Shown: positions 54,011 to 63,963 of the stretch, piece after piece
Numbering within the stretch: position 1 is the first letter of the stretch
Layout of the letters: every line of letters starts with the position of its first letter
Assembly: GCF_019966575.1 (NCBI RefSeq)
Contig: NZ_JAINFK010000005.1
Location: 257,431 to 321,430, forward strand
Reading direction: 5' to 3'
DNA length: 64,000 nt
From: Oricola cellulosilytica
Lineage (GTDB): Bacteria; Pseudomonadota; Alphaproteobacteria; Rhizobiales; Rhizobiaceae
Position numbers and translations under genes: made by a program
The notes under the pieces: model-generated
What the model was told of the DNA's origin: nothing
The model's database searches: none
Seen by the model: the letters and a program-made list of their open reading frames with translations, nothing else

Positions 54011-55123
54011 TTAGGCGCTTTCGTCGTCAGATTCAAACAGCATTATGTCCCGCTTCCGAACATTTATGACGACATCCTTTACACCCGGCGGAAGCTCGTC
54101 GGCGCGGATCCGTGCCCTCACCCGCTGGTCGGTTCCCGGTACCGCGAGAACCAGCGCTTCGGTCGACCCAAGGAACCGCCTGCTGACGATCCGGCCGGGG
54201 ATGTGGCCGCTTGGCAAAACGTCACCATTGGCGCGCACATTGAGACCGACGGTCCGGATGGCAACCTTCAAGGAACTTCCGTCCGGGTAGCCGCGACAAT
54301 CGAAAGCTCCGATCGGGGTTTCGGCCACGCCCTTGTGGCTGGTTGCGTCGAAAACGTTCAGCTCCGCGAAAAAACCGGCGACAAACAGGCTCTGCGGTCC
54401 GTGATATATTTCCTGGGCCGTCCCCGACTGGACAATTTCTCCGCGATTGAGCAGTGCGATGCGGTCTCCCATTCGCATCGCCTCCTCGGCGTCGTGGGTG
54501 ACGACGATCGCCGTCGCTCTGGTTTCGCGGAGAATTGCCAGCGTTTCGGCACGCACGCTGTCCTTGAGACGGGTATCGAGCCCCGAGAAAGGCTCGTCCA
54601 TCAGAATGACCGAGGGTCGGGGTGCGAGCGCGCGCGCCAAGGCAACGCGTTGCTGCTCACCGCCCGAAAGGACATGGGGAAAGCTTCGCGCATGGTGTTC
54701 CAGACCCACCCGGCGGATTGCCGCCATCGCTTCGCGGTGCGCGTCGGCCGGCTTCATGTCGTGCAGCCCGAAACGCACATTGTCCAGAATGGACATGTGC
54801 GGAAACAGCGCGAAATCCTGAAACATGAGTCCGACTGAGCGCTCCTCCGGGGGCAGGAACGTCGCCGGCCCGGCAATCAATTGACCGTTCATCGTAACCC
54901 GGCCGGAGGTCTGCGCCTCAAGGCCTGCGGCGAGCCGCAGCAACGAAGTCTTGCCGGATCCCGACGGACCGAGCAGACAAAGAATTTCGCCAGGGTTTGC
55001 GACCAGCGAAATCCCTTTCAGGGTGTGCACGGCCCCGTAATGGAGATGAATGTCCTCGAACGCCAGCTCGGCGGCAAAGGAAACACCGGTGCGCGGAAAA
55101 GAGGGGGTCTGGGCCTGAGCCAT
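54011..55123 (-). CDS. FbpC-like ABC transporter ATPase, orphan
   Basis: A 370-residue ABC ATPase with Walker A GPSGSGKTSLLRL near residue 52, signature LSGGEQQRVALARAL near 150, Walker B VILMDEPFSGLD near 170 and a C-terminal TOBE-like region (about 260-370). The sequence is closest in style to the ferric iron/polyamine importers (FbpC, PotA). No permease or binding-protein gene lies nearby, so its partners must be encoded elsewhere. The ATG at 55123 was chosen over an upstream frame opening at 55180 that overlaps scpB. Confidence 0.85.
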   Translation of the reverse strand: MAQAQTPSFPRTGVSFAAELAFEDIHLHYGAVHTLKGISLVANPGEILCLLGPSGSGKTSLLRLAAGLEAQTSGRVTMNGQLIAGPATFLPPEERSVGLMFQDFALFPHMSILDNVRFGLHDMKPADAHREAMAAIRRVGLEHHARSFPHVLSGGEQQRVALARALAPRPSVILMDEPFSGLDTRLKDSVRAETLAILRETRATAIVVTHDAEEAMRMGDRIALLNRGEIVQSGTAQEIYHGPQSLFVAGFFAELNVFDATSHKGVAETPIGAFDCRGYPDGSSLKVAIRTVGLNVRANGDVLPSGHIPGRIVSRRFLGSTEALVLAVPGTDQRVRARIRADELPPGVKDVVINVRKRDIMLFESDDESA

Positions 55124-55176
55124 CGAGATCGAACAAAAGAACCATGGACGCGCGCCCGGAATGGACGCGCATCGTG

Positions 55177-55959
55177 TCAATCATCGCCGCCCTTGGGTGT
55201 CAACAGACCGAGTTCCTCGAGATCGATGTCAGTCAGCTCGTCTTCTTCTTCCGTCAGTTCGTCTGAATTGACACCCGGCATCGGCATGGAAAAGTTTGCC
55301 GGCATCCGCGACGATAGCAACCCGGCACCCTTCAACTCCTCCATTCCAGGCAGATCGCGAACTTCGCTCAGGCCGAAATGATCAAGAAATGAAGGTGTCG
55401 TACCGTAGGTGACCGGACGACCGGGGGTCTTGCGCCGCCCCCGCATCTTGATCCAACCGGTCTCCATCAGCACGTCGAGGGTTCCTTTGGATGTCTCCAC
55501 GCCGCGAACCTCTTCCATCTCGGCGCGTGTAACCGGCTGGTGGTAAGCGATGATTGCCAGCACCTCCAGCGCCGCGCGAGACAATTTGCGCTGCTGGGTC
55601 TCCTCACGCTGCATCAGGAATCCGAGATCTCCGGCCGTTCGAAAAGCCCAGGAATTCTCGATACGGAAGAGGTTTACACCGCGCTTTTCGTAGAAAGACT
55701 GAAGCTCTATCATCAATTCATGCACGTCGACGCCGTCCGGCAACCGATCCGCAAGCGCCCTTTCAGTGACAGGCTCGGCAGAGGCGAAAACCAGCGCCTC
55801 GGCCATGCGCATCGCCTCTGCCTCCATAAGCTTCCGGGCCGGATTGTTGGCATCAATCGACACGACGTTTCCGTCATCGGCCATCGGCTCCGAAAAAATC
55901 CCGTCGTCTATCGCCTCGGTGCCCCGCCCGTCGCCCATGTCGTCCATGCTGTCGGTCAT
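55177..55959 (-). CDS. scpB: ScpB, chromosome segregation and condensation protein
   Basis: ScpB forms the SMC-ScpA-ScpB condensin. The 260-residue protein has an acidic N-terminal extension (1-40), two winged-helix domains (about 45-200; ALEVLAIIAYHQPVTRAEMEEV near 130, LLETGWIKMRGRRKTPGRP-like segment near 162) and an acidic tail rich in Glu and Asp. The start overlaps the scpA stop by four bases. SMC is not encoded in the window. Confidence 0.93.
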   Translation of the reverse strand: MTDSMDDMGDGRGTEAIDDGIFSEPMADDGNVVSIDANNPARKLMEAEAMRMAEALVFASAEPVTERALADRLPDGVDVHELMIELQSFYEKRGVNLFRIENSWAFRTAGDLGFLMQREETQQRKLSRAALEVLAIIAYHQPVTRAEMEEVRGVETSKGTLDVLMETGWIKMRGRRKTPGRPVTYGTTPSFLDHFGLSEVRDLPGMEELKGAGLLSSRMPANFSMPMPGVNSDELTEEEDELTDIDLEELGLLTPKGGDD

Positions 55960-56807
55960 TGTTCAGTCTCCGTGGGGGGAACGTCCCGCATGTACAGTGG
56001 GGCGAACGGCGCGTCCTGGCGCATTTCGACCACCCGCTCACGCACCAGTTCGAGACTGGCGGCGAAAGCGCTGGCCACCACAGTGCGTCGCATCTCGGGA
56101 CTAGCCACATACGCAATTATGTAGCTGTCCAGCGCAGTCCAGTCGCTCATCTCGCCGATCAAATTCCGCAGCATGTCCCGCGCTTCGGTCAGCGACCAGA
56201 CTGCGCGCCTCGCGATCTCGACATGGTTGTCCGCTCCCCGCTGCCGCTGCTGCGCGTAGGCAGTCAGCAAATCATAAAGGGACGCGCGGAACTCGTTCGT
56301 TTTCTCGACGATGACGGTTTCCGGCATTCCGCGGGCGAAAACATCCCGGCCAAGCCGGTTCCGGTTCACGAGCCGCGCCGCAGCGTCACGCATGGCCTCA
56401 AGCCGTTTCAAGCGAAACTGCAGCAACGCGGCCATTTCCTCGCCGGACTGCTCCCCCTCGATCTCGGGTTCGGGAACAAGCAGCTTGGACTTCAAAAATG
56501 CCAACCATGCCGCCATCACCAGATAGTCTGCGGCAAGTTCGAGCCTGAGCGCGCGGGCCTTCTCTATAAAGGTGAGATATTGCCGCGCCAGTTCGAGAAC
56601 CGATATCTGGGTTAGGTCGACCTTTTGGCTTCGCGCAAGGTGAAGCAGCAAATCGAGCGGACCTTCGAACCCCTCGACATCGACCACCAGCGCCGGCTCA
56701 ACCGTGGCACGTTCGGTGTTTTCCTCTTCCCAGACAGCATCCATGGGTACGGGAGAACCCTTTGCCCCCTGTGCACCCGCCCTGTTTGTCTGGTTCGATA
56801 TGACCAC
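55956..56807 (-). CDS. scpA: ScpA, kleisin subunit of bacterial condensin
   Basis: ScpA bridges the SMC heads. The 283-residue kleisin begins with a variable region, then VEGFEGPLDLLLHLARSQKVDL near residue 44, ADYLVMAAWLAFLKSKLLVPEP near 95, and a C-terminal winged helix. It lies 43 bases after nagZ and overlaps scpB by four bases, the usual nagZ-scpA-scpB order of the group. Confidence 0.94.
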   Translation of the reverse strand: MVISNQTNRAGAQGAKGSPVPMDAVWEEENTERATVEPALVVDVEGFEGPLDLLLHLARSQKVDLTQISVLELARQYLTFIEKARALRLELAADYLVMAAWLAFLKSKLLVPEPEIEGEQSGEEMAALLQFRLKRLEAMRDAAARLVNRNRLGRDVFARGMPETVIVEKTNEFRASLYDLLTAYAQQRQRGADNHVEIARRAVWSLTEARDMLRNLIGEMSDWTALDSYIIAYVASPEMRRTVVASAFAASLELVRERVVEMRQDAPFAPLYMRDVPPTETEQ

Positions 56808-56850
56808 CTAGGCCGCTCCTAAAGATCGATAGGCCGTTAAATGCCGAAAC

Positions 56851-57885
56851 TCACGCGGCCGCAGCCAAAAACCCGGCCAACTCGTTTCTCAGCTCCGCTA
56901 TATAAGCGGCGTCGCCCAGATGGCCATCACTTGACCCAAGATGTCGTAGCGCTCGGGCTGCTCGGTTGGCCGCCTCACCCTCCAGAACCGGTGTTTTCGA
57001 GGCAACCGCCAGCATCTCCTCCATCATGCCGTTGCAATGTAGGACAACATCGCAGCCAGCGCCAAAGATGCTTCCGGTCCTGGCTGCGAAATCCCCAGAA
57101 AGTGCTTTCATGGAGACATCATCGCTCATCAGCAGGCCGTCAAATCCGATTTCTTCGCGGATAATATCCCGGACAACTGTCGGCGATGTCGTTGCAGGCT
57201 GCTCCGGGTCAATCGCCGAGAAAACGACGTGTGCGGTCATGGCCATTGGAATATCCTTCAGTCCCCGAAAGGGAGGGAAGTCGTGGCTGCGCAGATCGTC
57301 GAGCGGCGTATCGACGACCGGGAGAGCTAAATGGCTGTCGGAAAATGCCCGTCCATGACCGGGTATATGCTTGATCACCGGCAATACTCCACCCGCCATG
57401 AGCCCGCGAGCCGCTTCGCCGCCTAGCGTCGCTACCGTCTCCGGTTCATATCCGTAGGCACGATCCCCGATAACGTCGTGCGCTCCTTTGACGGGAACGT
57501 CGAGCACCGGAAGACAATCGGCGTTTATTCCGAGCGGCAAGAGATCTGCTGCGTGAAGGCGCGACATCACCCATGCCGCACGCCGGCCTGTTTCGGGATC
57601 GCGCTTGTAGAGTGCGCCGATCGAGGCACCGGATGGATAGGGTGGCGCAATCGGTTCGCGAATCCGCTGAACCCGGCCGCCCTCCTGATCGATGAATACG
57701 GGTGCGTCCTCACGACCCGTCAGATCGCGGAAACGCGCCGTCAGTGCACTGATCTCTTCTGGCAACCCGACATTGCGTGCAAAAAGGATCAGGCCCCAAG
57801 GTTTTTCCTCGCTGATAAACGCGACTTCATCCACCGTAAAACGGACGCCGGCACAGCCGATTATCATTGCTTTTGATTCGCTCAT
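56851..57885 (-). CDS. nagZ: NagZ, beta-N-acetylhexosaminidase
   Basis: NagZ removes N-acetylglucosamine from muropeptides during cell-wall recycling. The 344-residue GH3 enzyme has KHIPGHGRAFSDSHLALP near residue 170 with the catalytic His and Asp of the family, and the nucleophile region LLMSDDVSM near 245. A GTG two codons upstream (57891) is an alternative start. A strong terminator upstream (57911-57940) separates it from the SPOR gene, so nagZ-scpA-scpB is probably a distinct transcript with its own promoter. Confidence 0.93.
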   Translation of the reverse strand: MSESKAMIIGCAGVRFTVDEVAFISEEKPWGLILFARNVGLPEEISALTARFRDLTGREDAPVFIDQEGGRVQRIREPIAPPYPSGASIGALYKRDPETGRRAAWVMSRLHAADLLPLGINADCLPVLDVPVKGAHDVIGDRAYGYEPETVATLGGEAARGLMAGGVLPVIKHIPGHGRAFSDSHLALPVVDTPLDDLRSHDFPPFRGLKDIPMAMTAHVVFSAIDPEQPATTSPTVVRDIIREEIGFDGLLMSDDVSMKALSGDFAARTGSIFGAGCDVVLHCNGMMEEMLAVASKTPVLEGEAANRAARALRHLGSSDGHLGDAAYIAELRNELAGFLAAAA

Positions 57886-57910
57886 GTTCACACCGTAGCC
57901 TGATTGCCCT

Positions 57911-57940
57911 CAAACCAAAAAGGGCGGCCCATGGCCGCCC
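57911..57940 (-). terminator. Rho-independent terminator of the SPOR-protein gene
   Basis: On the minus strand the perfect eight-base stem GGGCGGCC/GGCCGCCC with a three-base loop is followed by TTTTTGGTTTG. It lies 22 bases after the stop of the SPOR-domain gene and 26 bases before the nagZ start region. Confidence 0.85.
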
Positions 57941-57962
57941 CCCGAGTTCGGTGCCCCGGATC

Positions 57963-60407
57963 TTATCTGGCCACGAAGCAACTGCCGCCGGCTTGCTTGA
58001 ACCGCTCACAGAGTGCGACGGCGTCGCTACGGCTTGTCGCTGCGACGCGGACCCGGTGAAAAGTCCCACGACCCTCGATCTCAGCTTCCTGGATATTGAT
58101 CGACCGCCCACCCAGAACGGTCGAATACCTCTGTTTCAGATTCGCAGCAGTCGACTGCGCGAGAGCTGCGCTCGGAAGCGATGCGATCTGCACCGAATAC
58201 TCGCTGGCGTGCGACGCTGCAGCAGATTGCGCAAGCGGTGGGGGGGCCGCCTCAGGGCGTGTAGCAACCGCAACCTCCGTTGCGGGCTGGTTGACGATCG
58301 TGACGGGCTGCTCAGCAGGCCGCTCCGGAATCACTCGAGGAGCGTTGAACCGTCGCGGAGCTTGGGCCAGCGCTGGCTGCTCACCGAGCGGCTGTTCCTC
58401 GCCGGAGGCAATCAGCGCATCAGTTGAGGCGGCATCGCTCGTGACGGTCGGCGGTGTTTCCGCCAGCCCCGCCGGCGCGGTCGGCGTATTTTCGTCCGGG
58501 ACCGCGCCCGCAATCTCCGGTTCCGCCGGTTCGGGTTCAATTACCTCCGATACCGCGGTTGAAAGAGCCGCAGACGCATCCTGCGGAGGCGTTTCAACCG
58601 CTTCGGCCTCCGGGACATCACTTTCTTTTACAAATTCGGATGCCTCCCCGGCCTGCGTGAGCGTCGGCGACGCTCCCAAGCTTGGTGACGGAGCTGCGGA
58701 GTCGGGAGCCTTCGCGACCAGTGTGCCGTCCGGTTTCACGACGACGGTGCGAACGCGCCGCGGCGCAAGCGCACCGGAATTGTCGCGCGCCGTGATCGTC
58801 TGGCCGTCATCCGCTTCAGGTGCCAGCCTGTCTTCAACCTTCACACCTTCGCTGAGGCCGGAGGGCAGGATCGCTGAACCGCCGTCGCTCAGGTCAATCG
58901 GCTCCTCCGAAGTCGACACCAGGGTTTCCTGCATCGGAGCCTCCGGCGCATTTCCGTCGACCTCGCCATAAACTGCCCGGTCCTGGTTCGGCACCTTTGC
59001 CCCTCCCGGATCGTCGGGCACTACCTTCACCGGATCAGGGTCGGCCTTGACCAAAACCGGTTCGCCCTGGCCACCGGTTCCGCCGCCGGAAAGACCGAAC
59101 GCGCCGATCGTGCCAAGAATGGCGACGCCACCCACGATGGCGGCGATAACAAGCCCCCGCCGCGACCGCCCTTCGTCCCGAGAGCGTTCGCCCTCGCCTT
59201 GGCTTGCGGAAAATCCGGCATTTTCGTCCTTTTCCCCGGCTGCCAGGTCGTGCTGCGCGTACTCGAAATCGCGAGCGAGGTCATCCTCAAACGCGTTCAT
59301 GTCGATGTCGAGATGTTGTGCGGCAGTTGCCGCTCCGGCCGGCGCAGCGAACGCCGCGCGGCGAAATTCATCGTGCTCTGCCTCGCCACCATCGTAATTG
59401 TCGAACCCCGCCAGGGCCGCGTCGAGTTCGCTCTCTATATCCTCCGCCTCCGTGCGAATTTTTTCTACAGAAGGAAGTTCGGGAAGATCGAGCGGTGCCA
59501 TTGGTTCCACGCCGCCAATCGGCATCTCACTGGTCTCCAGTTTCGGAGCGTCATCGCGCCGATCAGGCGTGCCATCGAAACCGAAAGAGGCCGCTTCGGT
59601 TATTTCGGAATGTTGCGGATCAATTTCCGCAGCCGCCGTGTCGCCTTCGCTAATCGCCGCCTCATCTGACTCATCGAATGAAAGTTCCAGATCGCTCATC
59701 AGCGCGGTCTCGAACTCATCGAAAATCGCGAAATCATCCGCATCGGCTTCAACGTCATCATCATGGCCGCCATCGACAAGGTCGCGCTCCCAATTCGAAG
59801 CGTCGTATGAGGCAGGCTGCGGATCCTCGGGCTCGTCAAGTGAACGCCATTCGCCAGCGGCCCCTTCCGGGTCGGACACGGATTGCGGGATGTCGCTCGA
59901 CACGTTGCCGGTCTCGCCCTCGACTTCGGCAGGTTCGCTCGTCCAGGCCTGCGCCACCGGCGTTTTTTCCCCGATACCGCCGAGCAGTGCGAGAAGTTCA
60001 TCCTCAAGGACATCGGCAGAACCATCGGCACGTGATTGCGCTGAATCAGGATTACGCACTTCCAAGCCGTCACGCGAAAACGTCTCTGCCGAATGAACTG
60101 GCGCATCAGCTTCCGAGGCCACATCCCGGGCTTCCGCCTTACCGTCATCGGGCTCGTGGGGCTCGGCCGGTGCAAACGCGGAAATCTCCGCCCCACTGTC
60201 TAGATCGGAGCCGTCCCCTTCAAGCTCGCGGAGCAGAGCATCTTCCAGATCGATCTGAGCATCGCCAGCTTCGTGATCCGCAACTTGCTCGTCACTCTCC
60301 TCCGAAAAACCGATTATCTGGGAAAGCTCAAATAGAGGATCATCCCGGCGAATGTCCCCTGTATCGATATCGTCGACGTCCAATTTGCGATTGGTAGCGT
60401 CCGTCAT
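57963..60407 (-). CDS. SPOR-domain protein with long acidic cytoplasmic region
   Basis: An 814-residue bitopic protein. The first 410 residues are strongly acidic (many Asp, Glu, Ser and Ala) and probably disordered in the cytoplasm. One membrane helix follows (about 416-437), then a Pro/Ala/Thr-rich periplasmic linker of some 300 residues, and a C-terminal SPOR domain (about 735-814, EYSVQIASLPS) that binds denuded glycan at the division septum. It lies 88 bases after argS. The domain plan resembles FtsN-like division proteins but the cytoplasmic part is much longer. Confidence 0.88.
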   Translation of the reverse strand: MTDATNRKLDVDDIDTGDIRRDDPLFELSQIIGFSEESDEQVADHEAGDAQIDLEDALLRELEGDGSDLDSGAEISAFAPAEPHEPDDGKAEARDVASEADAPVHSAETFSRDGLEVRNPDSAQSRADGSADVLEDELLALLGGIGEKTPVAQAWTSEPAEVEGETGNVSSDIPQSVSDPEGAAGEWRSLDEPEDPQPASYDASNWERDLVDGGHDDDVEADADDFAIFDEFETALMSDLELSFDESDEAAISEGDTAAAEIDPQHSEITEAASFGFDGTPDRRDDAPKLETSEMPIGGVEPMAPLDLPELPSVEKIRTEAEDIESELDAALAGFDNYDGGEAEHDEFRRAAFAAPAGAATAAQHLDIDMNAFEDDLARDFEYAQHDLAAGEKDENAGFSASQGEGERSRDEGRSRRGLVIAAIVGGVAILGTIGAFGLSGGGTGGQGEPVLVKADPDPVKVVPDDPGGAKVPNQDRAVYGEVDGNAPEAPMQETLVSTSEEPIDLSDGGSAILPSGLSEGVKVEDRLAPEADDGQTITARDNSGALAPRRVRTVVVKPDGTLVAKAPDSAAPSPSLGASPTLTQAGEASEFVKESDVPEAEAVETPPQDASAALSTAVSEVIEPEPAEPEIAGAVPDENTPTAPAGLAETPPTVTSDAASTDALIASGEEQPLGEQPALAQAPRRFNAPRVIPERPAEQPVTIVNQPATEVAVATRPEAAPPPLAQSAAASHASEYSVQIASLPSAALAQSTAANLKQRYSTVLGGRSINIQEAEIEGRGTFHRVRVAATSRSDAVALCERFKQAGGSCFVAR

Positions 60408-60495
60408 GTCTGTACCCCGTACGCTTTACCCCCAGGGACCTCGGCCCCCAACGTGGCTCCATGCCAGCGTATTGTGGGTAAATGGTGACAGGGTA

Positions 60496-62244
60496 CTACC
60501 GCATTTCAGCAGGAGAATCAGCCCCAACGATCGCAAGTCCGGACCGCAGCACGTTGAGAACACCCTGCACCAGACACAATCTGGCACGGGTCAAGTCTGT
60601 ATCGTTAACCTTAACAAAGCGTAAGTCGGGATTGTCGGTCCCCTTGTTCCAATGAGCGTGAAACACGCTCGCGACATCGTAGAGATAAAACGCGATCCGA
60701 TGCGGCTCATGCGACTGCGCTGCCGCCTCGACGACACGAGGATACTCCGCCAGTTTCCGAATGAGCGCGATTTCCGTCTCGTCTGTTAGCAGATGTATCT
60801 TTTCAGGGTCCGCTGACATCTCCTTGCCGAACTGCTCCGCCGCCTGGCGGAATATCGAATGACAGCGCGCGCTGGCATATTGGACGTAGAATACGGGGTT
60901 ATCCTTAGACTGCTCCGTTACCTTGGCGAAATCGAAATCGAGCGGCTCGCTATTTTTGCGGTAGAGCATCATGAAGCGCACCGGGTCGCGCCCGACTTCA
61001 TCAACGACATCACGCAAGGTTATGAACTGCCCCGACCGTTTGGACATCCTCACCGGTTCGCCGGCACGAAAAAGCTTTACCAACTGGCAGAGCAGCACCG
61101 CCAGCGTCACCCGCCCGCCGGAAACCGCGCGGGCCAGTGCTTCAAGCCGCTTGACGTAACCGCCATGATCCGCGCCAAGCACGTAGATCATCTCGTTGTA
61201 GCCGCGTTTGTACTTGTCGATGAAATACGCAACGTCCGCCGCGAAATAGGTATACGTACCGTCCGACTTGACAAGCGGACGATCGATATCATCTCCCACC
61301 GCCGTCGAACGGAAGAGCGTCTGCTCGCGATCTTCCCAGTCTTCCGGCAATTGCCCCTTCGGTGGCGGCAGAGTGCCCTTGTAGACATGTCCGTTGAGCG
61401 TCAGTTCGTTTATCGCCGTCCGAATCCGCCGCGCACCGTCTTCATGCAGCGAGCGCTCAGAGAAGAAGACATCATGATGAACGTTCAGCGCAGTGAGGTC
61501 TTCGCGGATCAGCGACATCATCGCTTCGATTGACCGGTCTCGCACGATGGCAAGCGCCTCGTCTTGCGGCATCTCGGAAAGCTCGGAGCCGAACTCCCTG
61601 GCAAGCGCCTCGCCGACCGGCACGAGGTATTCGCCAGGATAGAGCCCCTCGGGAATTGCGCCGATATCCTCCCCCAGTGCTTCGCGGTAGCGCAGCATCA
61701 CCGATCGGGCAAGCACATCGATCTGAGCGCCCGCGTCGTTGATGTAATATTCCTTCACCACCTCATAGCCCGCGAAGGCAAGCAGATTGGCCAGGGCGTC
61801 GCCAACGACTGCGCCGCGGCAGTGGCCGACATGCATCGGACCCGTCGGATTGGCGGACACATATTCCACGTTGACGCTCTTCCCGTCACCCATCGCCGAA
61901 CGGCCGAAATCGGCTCCAGCAGCCAGCATCCGAACCAGCAATTTGAACCAGAACCCGTCGGCGAGCCGCAGGTTGACGAATCCGGGCCCAGCCAGTTCGG
62001 CGGTTGAGACATCGTCGTCTTTGGCGAGGACGGCGGCTAGCCGTTCACCGAGTTCGCGCGGCGCGATACCAGTCTGCTTGGACAACACGAGCGCAGCATT
62101 GGTGGCAATATCGCCATGGGCTGGATCGCGGGGCGGTTCGATGCCAAGTTTGGAAAAATCGAGTTCACCGCCGTCCCGGGAACGTATCTCAAGCGCGTTG
62201 ACGGCCTTGATGACCCGATGTCGGAACTCGGTGAAGATATTCAT
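60496..62244 (-). CDS. argS: arginine-tRNA ligase
   Basis: ArgRS charges tRNA-Arg. The 582-residue class I enzyme has the HIGH signature as HVGH in [19 protein letters not shown] near residue 130, [19 protein letters not shown] near 395 in place of KMSKS, and the C-terminal DALR anticodon-binding domain. Length and motifs are normal. It lies between dgt and the SPOR gene, the typical order for the group. Confidence 0.96.
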   Translation of the reverse strand: MNIFTEFRHRVIKAVNALEIRSRDGGELDFSKLGIEPPRDPAHGDIATNAALVLSKQTGIAPRELGERLAAVLAKDDDVSTAELAGPGFVNLRLADGFWFKLLVRMLAAGADFGRSAMGDGKSVNVEYVSANPTGPMHVGHCRGAVVGDALANLLAFAGYEVVKEYYINDAGAQIDVLARSVMLRYREALGEDIGAIPEGLYPGEYLVPVGEALAREFGSELSEMPQDEALAIVRDRSIEAMMSLIREDLTALNVHHDVFFSERSLHEDGARRIRTAINELTLNGHVYKGTLPPPKGQLPEDWEDREQTLFRSTAVGDDIDRPLVKSDGTYTYFAADVAYFIDKYKRGYNEMIYVLGADHGGYVKRLEALARAVSGGRVTLAVLLCQLVKLFRAGEPVRMSKRSGQFITLRDVVDEVGRDPVRFMMLYRKNSEPLDFDFAKVTEQSKDNPVFYVQYASARCHSIFRQAAEQFGKEMSADPEKIHLLTDETEIALIRKLAEYPRVVEAAAQSHEPHRIAFYLYDVASVFHAHWNKGTDNPDLRFVKVNDTDLTRARLCLVQGVLNVLRSGLAIVGADSPAEMR

Positions 62245-62294
62245 TGTGACTTTCCTGGATGGACGACAAACCGCTGCGGGTTCGGAGGCGGTGG

Positions 62295-63497
62295 CTACCG
62301 CAATTCCGGGGTGCGGTCAAACAAGCGCCGGTGCTCCGAGAGCGCGAATGTGTCCGTCATGCCCGCCAGATAGTCGGCTACATGGCGTTCAATCGACTCC
62401 ACACGATGGCGCCGCAACTCTTCGCTCCAGACACCGCCCATTCGCTTGGGGTCTGCGCGAAAGACCTGGAACAAATCGCGCACTACCTGCTCCGCATCCG
62501 CACGCAGCCGCATAACCGAAGGATGACGGTACATGTTGGCGAACATGAACGCCTTCAACTCCCTTTCCAGCGCAGCCATATCAGGGGAAAAACTTCCAAG
62601 GGTCTCCCCAGCCGCATAGATGTCGATCACCGATTCTGGTCGAACGCGGTCAATGTTCTTCTGCGTTTGCCTGATCACGTCTTCCACCATCCGGGTCATC
62701 AGCCTGCGCGTCGTTTCGTGACCGCGTCGCGCGTCGTCCAGTTCCGGATAACGCCCGTCCACCTCATCGAGAATGTCGCGCGTGAGACGGACGTCGCGAA
62801 GCATTTCAAAGCTCAGCAAGCCGGCCCGCAGGCCGTCATCGATGTCGTGTGTATTGTAGGCAATATCATCGGAAATCGCAGCAAGCTGTGCCTCCAGGCC
62901 CGCGCGGCAAGCAATCTCCAGATCCTGCACTTCACAATAGCGCAAGACAGTATCTGGTACCGGTTCAGCAGGCGGTCCGTTGTGCTTGACCAGTCCCTCC
63001 AGCGTTTCCCATGTCAGATTGAGACCGTCGAAATCGGCGTAGCGGCGCTCTAGTTGTGTAACGACCCGCAGCGCCTGGGCATTGTGATCGAAGCCTCCAT
63101 GCTCAGCCATGCAGGCGTCGAGCACATCCTCACCTGTGTGACCGAACGGCGTGTGACCGAAATCGTGGACCAGTGCAACCGCTTCCGCGAGGTCCTCGTC
63201 AAGCCGGAACGCGCGGGCAAGCGCGCGGGCAATCTGCGCAACTTCAATCGTGTGGGTGAGCCGGGTGCGGTAGTGATCCCCCTCGTGGCTGAAGAACACC
63301 TGTGTCTTGTGCTTCAGGCGTCGAAAGGCGGTTGAATGGACGATCCGGTCGCGGTCGCGCTGGAAATCAGTCCGCGTTCGGCTTGCAGGCTCGTCGACCA
63401 CACGCCCCCTGCTTCGCGTTGGGAAGCTTGCAAAAATCGCACGCTGTCCGCCACCAAAACCGATATCCTCGAATCCCTCAATCGCCTCCGGGGTCAT
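62295..63497 (-). CDS. dgt: deoxyguanosinetriphosphate triphosphohydrolase-like protein
   Basis: A 400-residue HD-domain protein of the type 2 dGTPase-like family, which hydrolyses dNTPs to deoxynucleosides and triphosphate. The metal motifs are [15 protein letters not shown] near residue 78 and [18 protein letters not shown] near 108, with [15 protein letters not shown] near 208. Length agrees with the family. It diverges from erpA across a 112-base spacer and precedes argS on the minus strand by 50 bases. Confidence 0.92.
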   Translation of the reverse strand: MTPEAIEGFEDIGFGGGQRAIFASFPTRSRGRVVDEPASRTRTDFQRDRDRIVHSTAFRRLKHKTQVFFSHEGDHYRTRLTHTIEVAQIARALARAFRLDEDLAEAVALVHDFGHTPFGHTGEDVLDACMAEHGGFDHNAQALRVVTQLERRYADFDGLNLTWETLEGLVKHNGPPAEPVPDTVLRYCEVQDLEIACRAGLEAQLAAISDDIAYNTHDIDDGLRAGLLSFEMLRDVRLTRDILDEVDGRYPELDDARRGHETTRRLMTRMVEDVIRQTQKNIDRVRPESVIDIYAAGETLGSFSPDMAALERELKAFMFANMYRHPSVMRLRADAEQVVRDLFQVFRADPKRMGGVWSEELRRHRVESIERHVADYLAGMTDTFALSEHRRLFDRTPELR

Positions 63498-63609
63498 GAC
63501 CGCTCCATATTGTTCTCGTTCCTCGACGATGTTGACGACGGGACCACCACTTCATACCTATTGCGCAGTAGTCTTCCATACCCTTGGAGACAAACAGATC
63601 GGAAACCCC

Positions 63610-63963
63610 ATGACCGCCCACGCAACCGATATCGCCCCAAGGAACGTGACCGTCACCGACGCGTGCGCAGCGCGGGTGGCGAAGATCGTTGAAGGCGAGA
63701 GCGAGAACACCGTGCTTAGAATTTCCGTCGAAGGTGGTGGCTGTTCTGGTTTTTCCTACAAGTTCGATCTCGTTCCCGCTGCGGAAGACGATGATGTCGT
63801 ACTTGAAAAAAACGGCGCAACCCTAGTCATTGACCCTATTTCGATGGTTTATCTCGCCGGATCCGAAATCGACTTTGTCGACGATCTTATCGGTCAGTCG
63901 TTCCAGATCAGAAACCCCAACGCCGTCGCGAGTTGCGGCTGCGGAACCAGTTTTTCAGTCTGA
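63610..63963 (+). CDS. erpA: ErpA/IscA-type iron-sulfur cluster insertion protein
   Basis: A 117-residue A-type carrier that delivers iron-sulfur clusters to target proteins. The three conserved Cys are in GGGCSGFSYKF near residue 43 and SCGCG near 108. The length matches ErpA. The frame opens far upstream, but ATG 63610 gives the standard protein. A TTGACG element near 63532 could be part of its promoter, without a convincing -10. Only 37 bases of sequence follow it in the window. Confidence 0.9.
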   Translation: MTAHATDIAPRNVTVTDACAARVAKIVEGESENTVLRISVEGGGCSGFSYKFDLVPAAEDDDVVLEKNGATLVIDPISMVYLAGSEIDFVDDLIGQSFQIRNPNAVASCGCGTSFSV

